DNA of 64,000 nt, taken from positions 16,164,001 to 16,228,000 of the forward strand of contig NC_046676.1 of assembly GCF_003369915.1 (NCBI RefSeq), given 5' to 3'. The DNA comes from Drosophila miranda (lineage: Eukaryota > Arthropoda > Insecta > Diptera > Drosophilidae). Of the stretch, positions 24,940-35,800 are shown piece by piece; position 1 is the stretch's first letter; each line of letters starts with the position of its first letter. Both the position numbers and the translations under genes were made by a program. Under the pieces are notes generated by a model. That model was not told where the DNA came from and searched no databases. It was given only the letters and a program-made list of their open reading frames with translations.

Positions 24940-27020
24940 CACTGTTCTCTGCCGAAAATCGTTAAACTGTTCCAATTATTTGAGTACTTGATATTAGTTT
25001 TCCCACATATCTGCCAGATCATAATATGCTAATACTCGCCCCACAATTCAAGACCAATTAGAGTCAAATAAAATCCAAGCGATTTCACTTAGTTTTGAGC
25101 ACTTAAAATTTGTATTAAAAGGTACTTTACTTCATCCCAAGCCCAAGTAAAGTTCTTAATGCACTCGCAATCTTCATGGCCAGCAATAAAATGGCAGGCT
25201 GTGTGTGATTAAAACTTTTATTCCGTCCCACATTTTGAGGGAACGCCTCCTCCCTCCACATACAAACACACACACATACTCTCGTATACCACCTGGAAAA
25301 GGTGTCGTAAAAATTCTATCAACTCGATTAAATTATAACAAGTGGATTTTCATGTTTTTGTGCCGCATTTATGTGTTTTTATTGTGCTAATTTTATGCGA
25401 GCTCTGGCGCGGCGCCTCAAGGAACAGGCAGCTCCTTGGGCAATTTTGGCAGAAAGCTTCCTCTCCGCCGCCCCCAGCGGCGCCACACCCACGCAACCAC
25501 ATACTCGCATAGATAGGGTCCTGTGTCGGGGACTGCAATAATACTTGGCACACATTTAGTGGCAGCATTTAGTGGCACACTGCGGTTTCGGCGCCAACGC
25601 CACCGCCGCGGCAACGAAGTTCATTCTTGGGACATTTCCACTCTGCCTTCCCCTGCCTGTTCATGCCACACTTGGCAAAGTTTTCGGCCTGCCGTGCCAC
25701 TCACTTCACCTGCCGCCACCTGGTGTGGCATGCCCATGTCCTCTCCCGCTCCCGCTCCCACTGCCACTGCCACAGCCTTTGTCTTATCAAACTTTCTGGC
25801 GCGCATGTGTTTATGCCACAAATGGCACTTTTGCGGCAGCGCATTTTATTTTTTACTGCCACTTTTCGCCATTTTGCTTTATCATTTTTATATGTATTGT
25901 ATATATATGTGTATGTATATTAACCGAGGTCCTGGCCTCGGTTAAAGAACAAACAAAAGTGGTTTTATATATCGAATTTTACTATATACACTACAGCACT
26001 ATAGCATATGTGTGAGTAAAAGAGATTGCATTAATAGAGTCTTTTAAGATTAAACAATGGATTGGGTATCCCGCTAGTGCCCTCAATCGTTCAGTACTGA
26101 TCTTGAAACTAAATAGAATATTTTTCCCACAGATAAATGATTAAAAATCGGTAATTATCTCGACTATATAGTTGTAAAACTCTTCCAGCATCAATAGGCA
26201 GGTATGCGTATATCCTTAATCTCTTTATGTCACATTTCACCAACAGCCAAAAGTCGGACTAGAAGTCGGAGCCTCTGCTTGTAGAGTAGAGGAATCCAAA
26301 TGGCCGTCTCCGTTTGGGGGTTGGATTTTATTGTCCCCAAAGAGGAGGACACCCGCCGAAAGGTGTGCAGCCAACTAATGACCCAATATTTATATGACAG
26401 GGGAAAGTTTATAAATATTTATGGGCTCTGCTGTTGCTTCTGCCGCCTTTGTTGCTTACTTTCATCAAGCTCGAACTCATTTGCTTATTTTAAAATTCCA
26501 AGCAGGCGTAGTTTCATTTTTGACACCCGACATCCCACAACCCACAGCAGATCTGCCGCACGTTGTTGCCATTGTCACGCACACACGTACTATATTTTTT
26601 ACGCGCATATCATATTACACACACACGCACTCCCTTGGTGTTGGCTTAAAGGACTCGACGACCCCTTTCCCAGGACGGGGATGTTTTCAGAGGCCCCATC
26701 GAAGGTTTGGGGCCCCGTCGAAGTAAATAGAATCACGTACACTAATTATCATCGCCATTTCAAGAAGGATGCTCAAAAATATATATATTTTTATTAATTT
26801 CTGTAAGGTAACGCCCCCTTTTGTAAGCCAGCACCTTTTCCATTTCGCCCCCGCACGTCTCACGCCGGTCATGGGGAAAATTTTAATTGAGATCCCCGCT
26901 CGGTGATAGGCAACGAGGAACTATTTGCCAGAAATTGACGCGGATGGGGATGCTGAATGGCATCAGTCGCATGGCTGGTTTCGAATGCAAAGTGCGTCCC
27001 CAAATGTAGTTTTGAATGTG
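24940..27020. other. Non-coding interval
   Basis: No supported gene. A perfect inverted repeat (10-bp arms TTAACCGAGG/CCTCGGTTAA, 6-nt loop) is at 25920-25945, and GCTCCC/GCCACT simple repeats are near 25745-25775. Confidence 0.45.
25920..25945. repeat. Perfect 10-bp inverted repeat
   Basis: TTAACCGAGG, 6-nt loop, CCTCGGTTAA. Not next to a recognised gene. Confidence 0.7.
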
Positions 27021-27027
27021 CAGGTTT

Positions 27028-27725
27028 AGATAAGGTTGGTTACCCATACAATTAGCTGTCCTATTAGAGGTGTGCGAGTACGAGTAGTATGCGTCATTAG
27101 GGTGCTTCAGGTTCTACCGATAGTCGGTGTAATGTGATTCGGGGTATTGATAAGCAGCGCTGTTGAAGGTCTCTTCGAAATATATTCAAAATCCCTAGCT
27201 GATAACTATTTGAGGTATTGTTCAGATACTGCTACTTAGATTGTGCATTGAGGGACCAGATTGGAGCAAGGTTGAACATAACTTGGTCTAGTATTACCTT
27301 AAAAGATGGAAATAATGTAATCTATAATAGATAGTTACCCTATCGAAAGCGAATACACAATGAACTTGGGCAGATATGAGATTAACGTACACGATAAATG
27401 CTACCAGAAAGATAAGACGACTATATGAATTCAAATAAGATAAGATCGTAGCAGTAGATTCATCTTCTGACTATCCTATTTATTGTTTGTGGAAAATCTT
27501 TCGCCTATGAATGGAATTAACGATCTTACAGTTCCCTTTCCAACCCAAAACTGTCCAACTCTACTTTGTATCACATTGTCATCGTTCAAACGATGTGTCC
27601 ACCTATGAGTGTACGCAAGACCCCCAGAAACATAGGGTACTTCACACAGAACAGTACACGCTTTAGGCTCTGATAAGAGCCTATAGATAAAAGTCACAGT
27701 GGGGCTGACTTTTATCTATAGATAA
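27028..27725. promoter_or_regulatory. Cluster of GATA-factor sites upstream of the 58-residue gene
   Basis: Ten WGATAR hexamers in about 700 bp: 27028-27033, 27148-27153, 27200-27205, 27329-27334, 27410-27415, 27438-27443, 27671-27676, 27685-27690, 27712-27717 (reverse) and 27720-27725. The last four sit within 190 bp of the start codon at 27859. In flies, dense GATA sites near small effector genes are typical of midgut or fat-body control by GATAe or Serpent; which tissue applies here is inference. Confidence 0.5.
27681..27721. repeat. Perfect 16-bp inverted repeat containing GATA sites
   Basis: Left arm CTATAGATAAAAGTCA (27681-27696), loop of 9 nt, right arm TGACTTTTATCTATAG (27706-27721), with no mismatch. 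Each arm carries one AGATAA core, so the element presents two GATA sites in opposite orientation about 45 bp upstream of the TATA-like box. Confidence 0.85.
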
Positions 27726-27765
27726 GACTCGTCGCGCAATAGTCCGAGATTGGCAAGAACTTAGC

Positions 27766-27772
27766 TATAATA
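27766..27772 (+). promoter_or_regulatory. TATA-like box of the 58-residue gene
   Basis: TATAATA, followed 25-30 bp later by CCAGTG (27792-27797), a fair initiator. This would give a leader of about 65 nt before the ATG at 27859. Confidence 0.45.
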
Positions 27773-27858
27773 GTAAAATCCAGCATATTGTCCAGTGCCA
27801 GACAGAACGCGCTCGGTGCAACAAGTCGGTTCCGATCGACCTTAAAGAACTCAAGAGC

Positions 27859-28035
27859 ATGGACCATCGAACTCGTGTCGTAGAGGTGGTCCAAGTGGCC
27901 CCGCAGCCGGCCACCACGGTCATCGTCCAGACGCCTCCTCAGCAGCCGCCCAAGGATAAGGGATGCTGCTTCTGCCCCTGCTGTCCGTGCTGCTGTAGCT
28001 GCGGCGATACCTGCTGCTGCTGCACTATCATGTGA
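27859..28035 (+). CDS. Small Cys-rich protein with CaaX box (CTIM)
   Basis: A 58-residue frame. The N-terminal half is Val/Pro/Gln-rich (VVEVVQVAPQPATT, TPPQQPPKDK). The C-terminal third is CCFCPCCPCCCSCGDTCCCC followed by TIM, so the protein has 14 cysteines and ends in CTIM, a CaaX box with Met at X, favoured by farnesyltransferase. Without signal peptide or charge-flanked hydrophobic span, a prenylated and multiply palmitoylated membrane-attached micropeptide is the simplest reading; a metal-binding Cys cluster is the alternative. The ATG is preceded by GAGC and a TATA-like box and GATA cluster lie upstream. AATAAA at 28151-28156 closes the transcript. It is the sister of the genes at 19617 and 29546, judged by the shared end logic and upstream AGATAAAAGT motif (also at 29401). 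Confidence 0.72.
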   Translation: MDHRTRVVEVVQVAPQPATTVIVQTPPQQPPKDKGCCFCPCCPCCCSCGDTCCCCTIM

Positions 28036-28159
28036 GGGAAGGGAACACTTCCAGAAACACTGGACCACCGATCCTCAAATGTGTTACGTTAAATTAACTT
28101 TCTCTGTAGAGCCATTCGAGGCCACACGATTCCCAAAATTTTTTTCGTGCAATAAAATT

Positions 28160-28900
28160 TTACGATTTGTTATAAATAATGCTTTACCCTCCGACCCCGC
28201 AACGCTCTCGTTCGGTCTCTGTTTCTTGGGACCTCGGAAAACATATTGTCTTACATAAATCTAAATGCCGGGGCCGTATCATAAAAAGCCAAATTTAATA
28301 ACATGCCACAAAAATTTGTAGTTTTATGACACAGCACACATACAACACAAGGCCTGGCAATCCTTTCCGGATGCGGGTGGGAAATGGTTGCCGCCACATC
28401 ATTGCGAAGTTAGTTCACATTCCGAGCTATTATTTATTTGTGGCTCGATTTGCCAATAAAACCGGAAAATGTGTCAAAAGTGCTGCCAACTTTGGCTCCA
28501 TGCCCAGGCTGCTCACATTTGATAAAGGATTTTATGACTTTGGCTTCTGGAATTGCAACCGCAGCCTCAGAGTTCCTGCCCCAAACATTTTGACAAGGGT
28601 GTTGCCGGAGAAGGAGTGAGTGTGCTAGTAGTGCTGGTTTTCACCTACCTATAATTTGTGCGTATGATTTTCCTTGGCCAGGTTTTATCTAAAGCCCAAA
28701 CAAAATTACTCATACGCAATGTGATACGGTCGCCCAAGAACTGTGGTGCAGGCTCGAAATTGAAATGTGTGATTTATTTCGATTTTTCGATCAAAATATA
28801 TGTATTTATTTGTGTAGCAATGAATGAAGATATTCAACAGAAATTGTTTGTCGGGTTTTATGGGTTATTTCAACTCAAATTGCTGGGAAATATCGAAACA
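28160..28900. other. Non-coding interval
   Basis: A/T-rich spacer between the small gene at 27859 and the DINE-1-like fragment. No supported gene. Confidence 0.45.
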
Positions 28901-28904
28901 ATCC

Positions 28905-29160
28905 AATACCCTTTTATACTCAAAGTGTATACGAATTTTGCCGATGTATGTAACAGCCCGAAGGAAGCGTTTCCAATACCATAAAACATCAATAGTCGAG
29001 TCGATATAGCGATGTTTGTCTGTCCATCCTAATGAGCGCCTAGATCTCAGAGAATATACGACCCAGCGCAGCCAAATTTTGTGTCGAGAATCCTGTGGTA
29101 ACACACTGTTATACGTGTACTTCAGAAATTTAGTTGTAGATAATAATGGTCTAAAAATAT
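28905..29160 (+). mobile_element. DINE-1 (INE-1)-like interspersed fragment
   Basis: The run CCGATGTATGTAACAG, GAAGGAAGCGTTTCC, CATCAATAGTCGAGTCGA, GTTTGTCTGTCC, GCGCCTAGATCTCAGAGA follows, in order, the conserved core of Drosophila DINE-1/INE-1 elements (non-autonomous Helentrons) as I remember it. It is diverged and has no coding capacity. Exact borders cannot be set without a consensus alignment. Confidence 0.7.
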
Positions 29161-29400
29161 ATGGCTTCCCGATGCTTGTTAGAGTTCCGTTTGAGAGTCT
29201 GAACCGACACCACGAAAAACTGCCAAGGAATGCGTTGCAAATGGAACAATCCAAAATGTAAACCCGACACATATGTACATATATTTATCTATTTTTATAT
29301 GTTGCCATTGCCCCACTGTTCTGTTGTCTTTTTTCAATGTTTCGTGCACTTGCTCATATTCGTAATCAGGGCAGCTCATTGATCAAATTCCCCGGGCTTT

Positions 29401-29460
29401 AGATAAAAGTGGGTAAAATATATGTATATGCCGAGCCAACTTTCCTTCGTTGCTTCAGTT
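29401..29460 (+). promoter_or_regulatory. Promoter of the 86-residue gene
   Basis: AGATAAAAGT at 29401-29410 repeats the GATA motif found in the hairpin before the gene at 27859. A TATATG-type TATA element lies at 29419-29430 and a TCAGTT initiator at 29455-29460, about 30 bp apart, giving a leader of about 90 nt. Confidence 0.6.
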
Positions 29461-29545
29461 ATAGGCGCGTTCCCGGGCAGCCACCACTTAGTCGAACCGT
29501 TTAGTCAAATTTACTTACTCCAACGCGACCAAGGAATCAAAGAAA

Positions 29546-29806
29546 ATGTACTACAATCAAGGCTACCAAATGGACGTGATCGATCCGTACTACCCACCGC
29601 CAGTGGAGGTCATCGAAGTGATGCAGCCCCCGCCGCCAGTGGAGGTGTTTATGCCCTCGCCCATGTACACACAGCCCGTGGTGGTGGTGGAGCAGCCCAC
29701 CTACGGCCCGACCGCCACTGGACCCTCGCAGGGGGAAATGGAATGCTGCCTGATGTTGGGCGCCTGCTGCGTCATGGAGGAGTGCGGCATGTGCGTCATC
29801 TCGTAG
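29546..29806 (+). CDS. Small Pro/Val-rich protein with Cys tail and CaaX box (CVIS)
   Basis: An 86-residue frame: Tyr/Pro/Val-rich N-terminal two-thirds (YYPPPVEVIEVMQPPPPVEV, then VVVVEQPTYGP), then a tail ECCLMLGACCVMEECGMCVIS. The final CVIS fits a CaaX box like those of Ras-type proteins, and seven cysteines lie in the last 21 residues. The layout (Pro/Val-rich head, Cys-rich tail, CaaX) is that of the 58-residue protein 1.7 kb upstream, and the two share VEV/VVE-type segments in the head, so they are probably diverged tandem paralogues. AATAAA at 29844-29849. The role is unknown; peripheral membrane attachment is inferred from the tail. Confidence 0.75.
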   Translation: MYYNQGYQMDVIDPYYPPPVEVIEVMQPPPPVEVFMPSPMYTQPVVVVEQPTYGPTATGPSQGEMECCLMLGACCVMEECGMCVIS

Positions 29807-29854
29807 ACCCGAAAATATGGATTAATGACCCTGTAAACTAAATAATAAATCTAG

Positions 29855-32800
29855 ACTGAAACCGAATATGTCTCAGCGTTGTGGTGACTCAAAGGTGCTG
29901 ACAATCAAATGAGACTCCCACTACGAGCAAGCCACAGATAAACAGTGTCAAAGGAGACTTTTCCATAAGTTCTATAAGGGAATTTGTAATTATGAAATTC
30001 TCGGAATAAACTGTAATCTGATTAAAGCTTGTGTTTATGCATGTAATACCTGAGACTCCACCTCTGAATGGTCGCCGGCTCCACATAAATTTCAATGACA
30101 ATAAATTTTAGCTCTGCCCAACGTCAACGAGCACTCTGATAGATAGGCTTTCAACAACTGAACTCCATCTCCGGACTACCGAGTCCATATTTTGGGGCAA
30201 CTGTCAAAGAAAATTGACTGTGTGCTGTGCAACATTTTTCCTGCAAGACATTCATCCCCCGGTGGAGACCACGCCTATACTCATTTCCTTGGGTTTTCCT
30301 TTTAATAAATATAAAGCGTTAATTTGCTGCATAATTGCGCCCTGCCACACCCAGTAGAGTGCCATGCCAGCAGCAGGCGGACACCGTGGTGTCGTGTCCC
30401 AGTTAAGTGGCGCAGCCTCGCACTCCATCAGGCGGCGGCTCAACCCGACTGTATCCAACCCCAAGAAGGGGGGTGAAGCGTTGTCTATCCACCATTTGCG
30501 CTCCCTTTTCCATGTCTTCAATGACAGTTATTTCATTTTTCTTGTTGATGTCTTTCCCTGCACTCATTAAATCAAGTTAAAAAGGCATATAGCCGTAGCA
30601 GGCATGGGCTGTTGTTCTTGCTTCCGTCGGTTGCCGCTGCCGTTGCCGCTGCCGTTTCCGTTGTAAGGCAAGCTGTTGATGTTGTTCTGGTCCTGCGACT
30701 TGGCTGTTCTTGTGGCTGAATGTTCTTGGGACCGCAGAAAACGACAAACAGCAGCGACAACAGACAACAAACGCCCGAGACAACGCTCAAAATTTCAAAA
30801 AACATTTCACAGAACTCAACAAAAGAAACAATACTTCGTAAAACGGAACGAAGCGGAGAAAGCGAAACTCCTCTGTACAGACAAACAGGACTTGGCTTTA
30901 ATTATAATAACTTGGGAGTTGTGTTGTTGACATCCGCACCGACTTTAATGGCCCAGCCGCAAAGAGATGACATCCAGGACACCTGATGTGAAGAACGGAT
31001 CCATATGACAAGGCTCCAATTCATCTCTAAACTTTGTAAATTCTTCCAAAAGGGTTGTACTAAAAGTAATATTGTGTAAAAGGGGAAAAACAGAAAATGT
31101 TACTCTTGGGAAATGCTGCCTGCATTTTCATGGCGTATTAAGATTGAAACCAGAACATTAACTTCTACATACGTATATATGTACTGGTAGTTCTATTCTT
31201 GATAAGCTAAATCATTCTATCGGTGTGTTTCTATAAAAATCTATTCAAAGCTGGACTTCTAGTTTTGAAAAAAATTAATAATAAATTGCTAAAGAACTTG
31301 GTTGATTTGCCATAACGAAATCAACCTCAAATCTTGGAATACAACTGCAAACTAATGCATAATCCGTGTTTCCCCAACGCGGACAACGCACCCACGCACT
31401 TAGCGAATCACCCACCCACCCAGTGGACAAGATTTCCACCCTCTGAGCGCGTATAGGGGTTGGGCAGCGAGAGGGTCTACATACACATACCTTTTCGTAC
31501 ATCTATGCTTGTTGCATTTCTTGCAAGTAATTTCTTTATGAGTTTTTACTGTTTTTGGGCCCCTTAATCCTTATAAATGAAGCAGCAAATTTGATGCTGC
31601 AAGCAACGTGCTTTCCTCCCTGGATGGGCGTCATTCTTGTTAATTCTCCCCTATTTACCACAGTAAGTTGACTTAATGCATTCGCTCGTCCAGTGCCTGT
31701 CCTTTACATCCCTCTCTCTCTCTCTCGGGGTCTTTCCTGCTAATACACGTTAATATCCTTTGAGCTATGAAATTGCGCTCATTTGTCAGGATTTGAGGCA
31801 AGGCCAGAGCAAGACACAGGATACAGGACACAGGAAATTGCAATTGTATTCCTTTGTATTTGTTGCTTTTCCTTCGGCTTTTGGCAATGATGATTTATTT
31901 GCCGCGCACGTGAGAATGCTCCCAGACCAGCGGGCAGTGGGGGTCTGTAGAGGGCGGTCTGTTGCGATCTGCCTCATTAATTTCTGCCTAACGGACTCAT
32001 TAAAAACTAATCCGTCTTGGGAGTCCACAGCGCTGTCTGCCTGACGCAGCTTGTTAGCGTCAGATCGGCTTAAAAGCCGCTTGACTTGCGAAATCAATCG
32101 GATAGAAAAGAAATGTCCTTATTGGAGAGTGTTTATGGAAAACCATCCAAGGAATTCAATTTGTTTTGTTTTGTTTCCACTGATGGACGGCTTCATAATT
32201 CGTATGGGAAGCTGATTCCATTCTTCTCTCAAACTGTACCTGTACTTAGTCGTTGCAATTCGAGTAATTAATTACAAACTTGTTGGAGCTATAATTATAT
32301 GGAGAAAAAAATGGTAAAAATAGTCGCACTTGTAAACATTGGCCAACAATCCTCCCTTTATCCATTAGCTGATGAGTAAACAGGAAAGAAGGTCATAGCG
32401 CTGTGAAGACTGAACGACCTGGAATTGTAGCGAAAATGAATACTTTTTAAAACGGAAAAAATATGAATGTCAGCATTTAGCCATGCATTAGGACACTCAA
32501 CCTAGATATGTACATAAGCTCAGATTGTTATGGTAGCGGGGTCCTTTGTGGCAACATCACCTGGGCAACAAGGGGTTGAGGATAAAACGTGAGCACTGAC
32601 CCGCTAAGTGCCGTTCGACTCATGGCTCTCCCGCTCGCGCAAAGGATGCTTTTGCGTTTCTCATTGTGTCAAGTGCAAAATGTGCAATGCATGAGACAAA
32701 GCGACCGCATACCGCAGTCGCTCTCTCACTCTCCTGCCATATAACGGTAGTGCAAGCTTGCATTGTGCTAGGCTAGAGCGAGAGAGGGAGAGGGATCAGA

Positions 32801-35800
32801 AAGCGAAAAACAAAATAAGAGGAAAGGTCGGACATTTGATACCCTTGCAGATTCATAGTTCCAATGGCAGCGATATCTTCTATCGCTTTTGTAAATATAT
32901 TGTCTTTGGAGACAAACCAGTTTTTCCCACAGATTCTTGTTTCTGTTTTTTTTTTTTTTTTGTGTATAAGCACCTGCTTAAAGTCAGAAAACCATCTGTA
33001 AGGGTATAAAAAGAAACAACAACAAGAAGTAGAACTTCTCAGTGACACATTTGGCAATGCGTTTTTAAACTGGAGAAAACGGAGAACAAAACGAATGTGG
33101 CAGCCGCAAAACAGAACAGAGCAGAGGGGCCAGAAAGAGGAAGACCGAGACCGGCAACAAAAAGTCAACTGTATGTGGGAAGGGGCGGGGTGTAGAGAAA
33201 AGTTTTAGCATTTTTTGTGCGCCTCGGCCTCGGCACTGAATTGCACTTAAAGTCAGCGCCAGTTAAAAACTTTTTCAAGCAGCAGCAGCAGGCAGCGCAG
33301 TCGACTCTCTGCTTCTTCTCTTGCCTCTGCCCCTGCCTCTCCCTCTGCCGACGACTACACACAAAAACTGTAAAAACTAAAAATAGTCAAATAAGAGGAT
33401 GAAGAAGATGATGTAGAAGAAGAAGAGAAAGAACTGTACTCTTGCATAGAGTGCGAAAGAAACAATTGAAAACTTTATTGCTTTTGCCTTTTTCACTTTT
33501 GTTCGCAAGTATGTTGCTCGCTCCCCGACGAGGGCGGGGTGCGGAGGCGAAGAAGCCGTTGACAAAAAACCAGAATGTGAGCATGGAGCAGCAGCTAAGG
33601 AGAGCGGGGAGCGGAAAGAGACGAGACCGGCAGCCAAAAAGAAGAGTAGCTTGAAAGTTTGGTGCTCTTATTAATTTTGGAACTGTGCTCCGGATGCGAC
33701 TGAGGAGAAAAAATGGAGCAGGATGGCCAGCCACAGAGGGTGCCGCAACAGCACGGCTACTGGGTAAAAGGGGGTGGGGGATAATGATGGGATGTGGAGC
33801 TACACTCTCGGCAGCTGTGCGGTCAGCTGGGGCTGCCCACTAATTGGCCTTGTGAAAATATTTGCTACGCTTATGAAAACAGTTGACCGCTGCCGCCTGC
33901 CACACGACCCTTGACTGAAATGACACACAGAATGGTGAAAGTGGCCCCAAAACAGTCTCACCCACACATGTACATAAATATAAGCACACACACACTCAGA
34001 GCATAATATTCACATAAGACCTTCGTTTATGCGATCGCTAAGTTTGTGAATACTGTTAATTAAAGCAATAAATATTTAAATATATTTAAATAAAAAATTA
34101 AGACAATCACAATGGAACATCACAAACAGCAAGGACGCATAAACATAATTAGAATCAGCCGAAACGGTCACCCAACACCCACTCACAGGCAAACGAACAC
34201 AAACGCACTGACTCGAAGAGACGACGACTCCGACCCAGTCCAATCATAGACACATGCCGGGCTGGCTGCAGGACCCTGCCTGTATGACCCTCAACACCCG
34301 CTCCACCCACGTTCACCCCACCAGCAAACACCGCAATTTTTGTCAACTGAACTAATTAATTAATTGTGGGCGGCCAGCGTGGCCTTCCTTCCCAGTCGAG
34401 GTCGAAACGAAACGAAACGAAACGGACCGATCCAACCCAAAGCACCCAAACCACCGCCCACTTGCTAACTGACCGGCAACTAATTTTTATATTTATGAGG
34501 CGAGGCTGGCGAGCCGAGGGACGTCGGCCGGGGGACTGTTGGCCTACTGCGTCATAAACTGTACCGTTTTGGTTGTTGCTGCTTTGTATGCATGTGTGTG
34601 TGTTGTGTGCTGTCTGCCCCGCCGACCTCCCCCTCTCCCTGGAGGAGTAGTGGCCATGTAAAGGACAGTTTATCCTTGCCGCAGACTCCATGCCGTTTGC
34701 CCCAACATAAAGTTGCATGCTCAAATTTTTAGTATCTTTGTGTGATTTCATGCGTTAAAGCAGAATTTTTATTTGCTGCCCGTAAAGACAAACGACAGAA
34801 TACATATAGTTGGGATACACAGGGCGGGGAAGGATATCTGATGTGGGGGCTCCCATTTTCGTTTAATTTTCATGTCGCGTTGAAAGTTTCATACAAGTAT
34901 TTATGGCATATAAATGAAATATTTGCCACTGAGGGTAGCAAATGGGAATTGGGCAATGTTTGCTAATGAAGGAGTTCGATTCGGTTTTAAATGGTTAATT
35001 GGGCCTGGGAGTTGCCTTCCCCGATGCCGAATGAATACGGAATTCTAAGGGTCTGTCGCCATCCTCTTCTGGGGATGGTTAGCATTTTGGCAAGGAAAAA
35101 GCTATTACATTTCGAATTCCATGTTGTAGTTTTCGGGAAATTAAAATATAAATTCCATTTTAATGTTTAACTGATTTTACTCATTCTGTGAAGCCATATT
35201 GGCCATCCAATTATTTTCTTCATAATCTTTTTCAGAGCTCGAATGCAGCTTGTATGCAAATCAGTTCAGTCAGTCCTTGGGTAACGCAAATAGCATTACA
35301 ACAATCAAATTACACAGTGCATGAAATGTAGGGAAATTCAATAAATAAAATGCAATTATTTTATATCATTGGGTTCTTTATGCGAGTATACCAAAGACTT
35401 TGCACTGCCCTGACTGTCCCGAAAGTACTTCCCCCCTGGTATCTACATATTTCTTTACCCTGTGACACAATTTGTGGCAAGTTAGAGTATTCAAGTTGGA
35501 ATTCTGGTTGAGTTGTTTGGCCTATTTAATGCATTTATTTCATACCCAAGAGCTTCTTGACAATGGGCACGTATTATGCATTGCCCAATTTCAATATTTT
35601 ATTATATAATCGTACGTAAATTCGATTTTGGATGCTGATGAGGATGCGGACTCGATCCATAATCCTGGCCATATTAATGCATATTAAATGCATTTCTTTC
35701 TGAGTACCGTGCCATTTTGGGAAGTTTGTCATTTAATGGCAAATATAAACATGAAAAACTCGCCAAAAACGCATGCGACTGGAATTTTAAATCATTGAAT

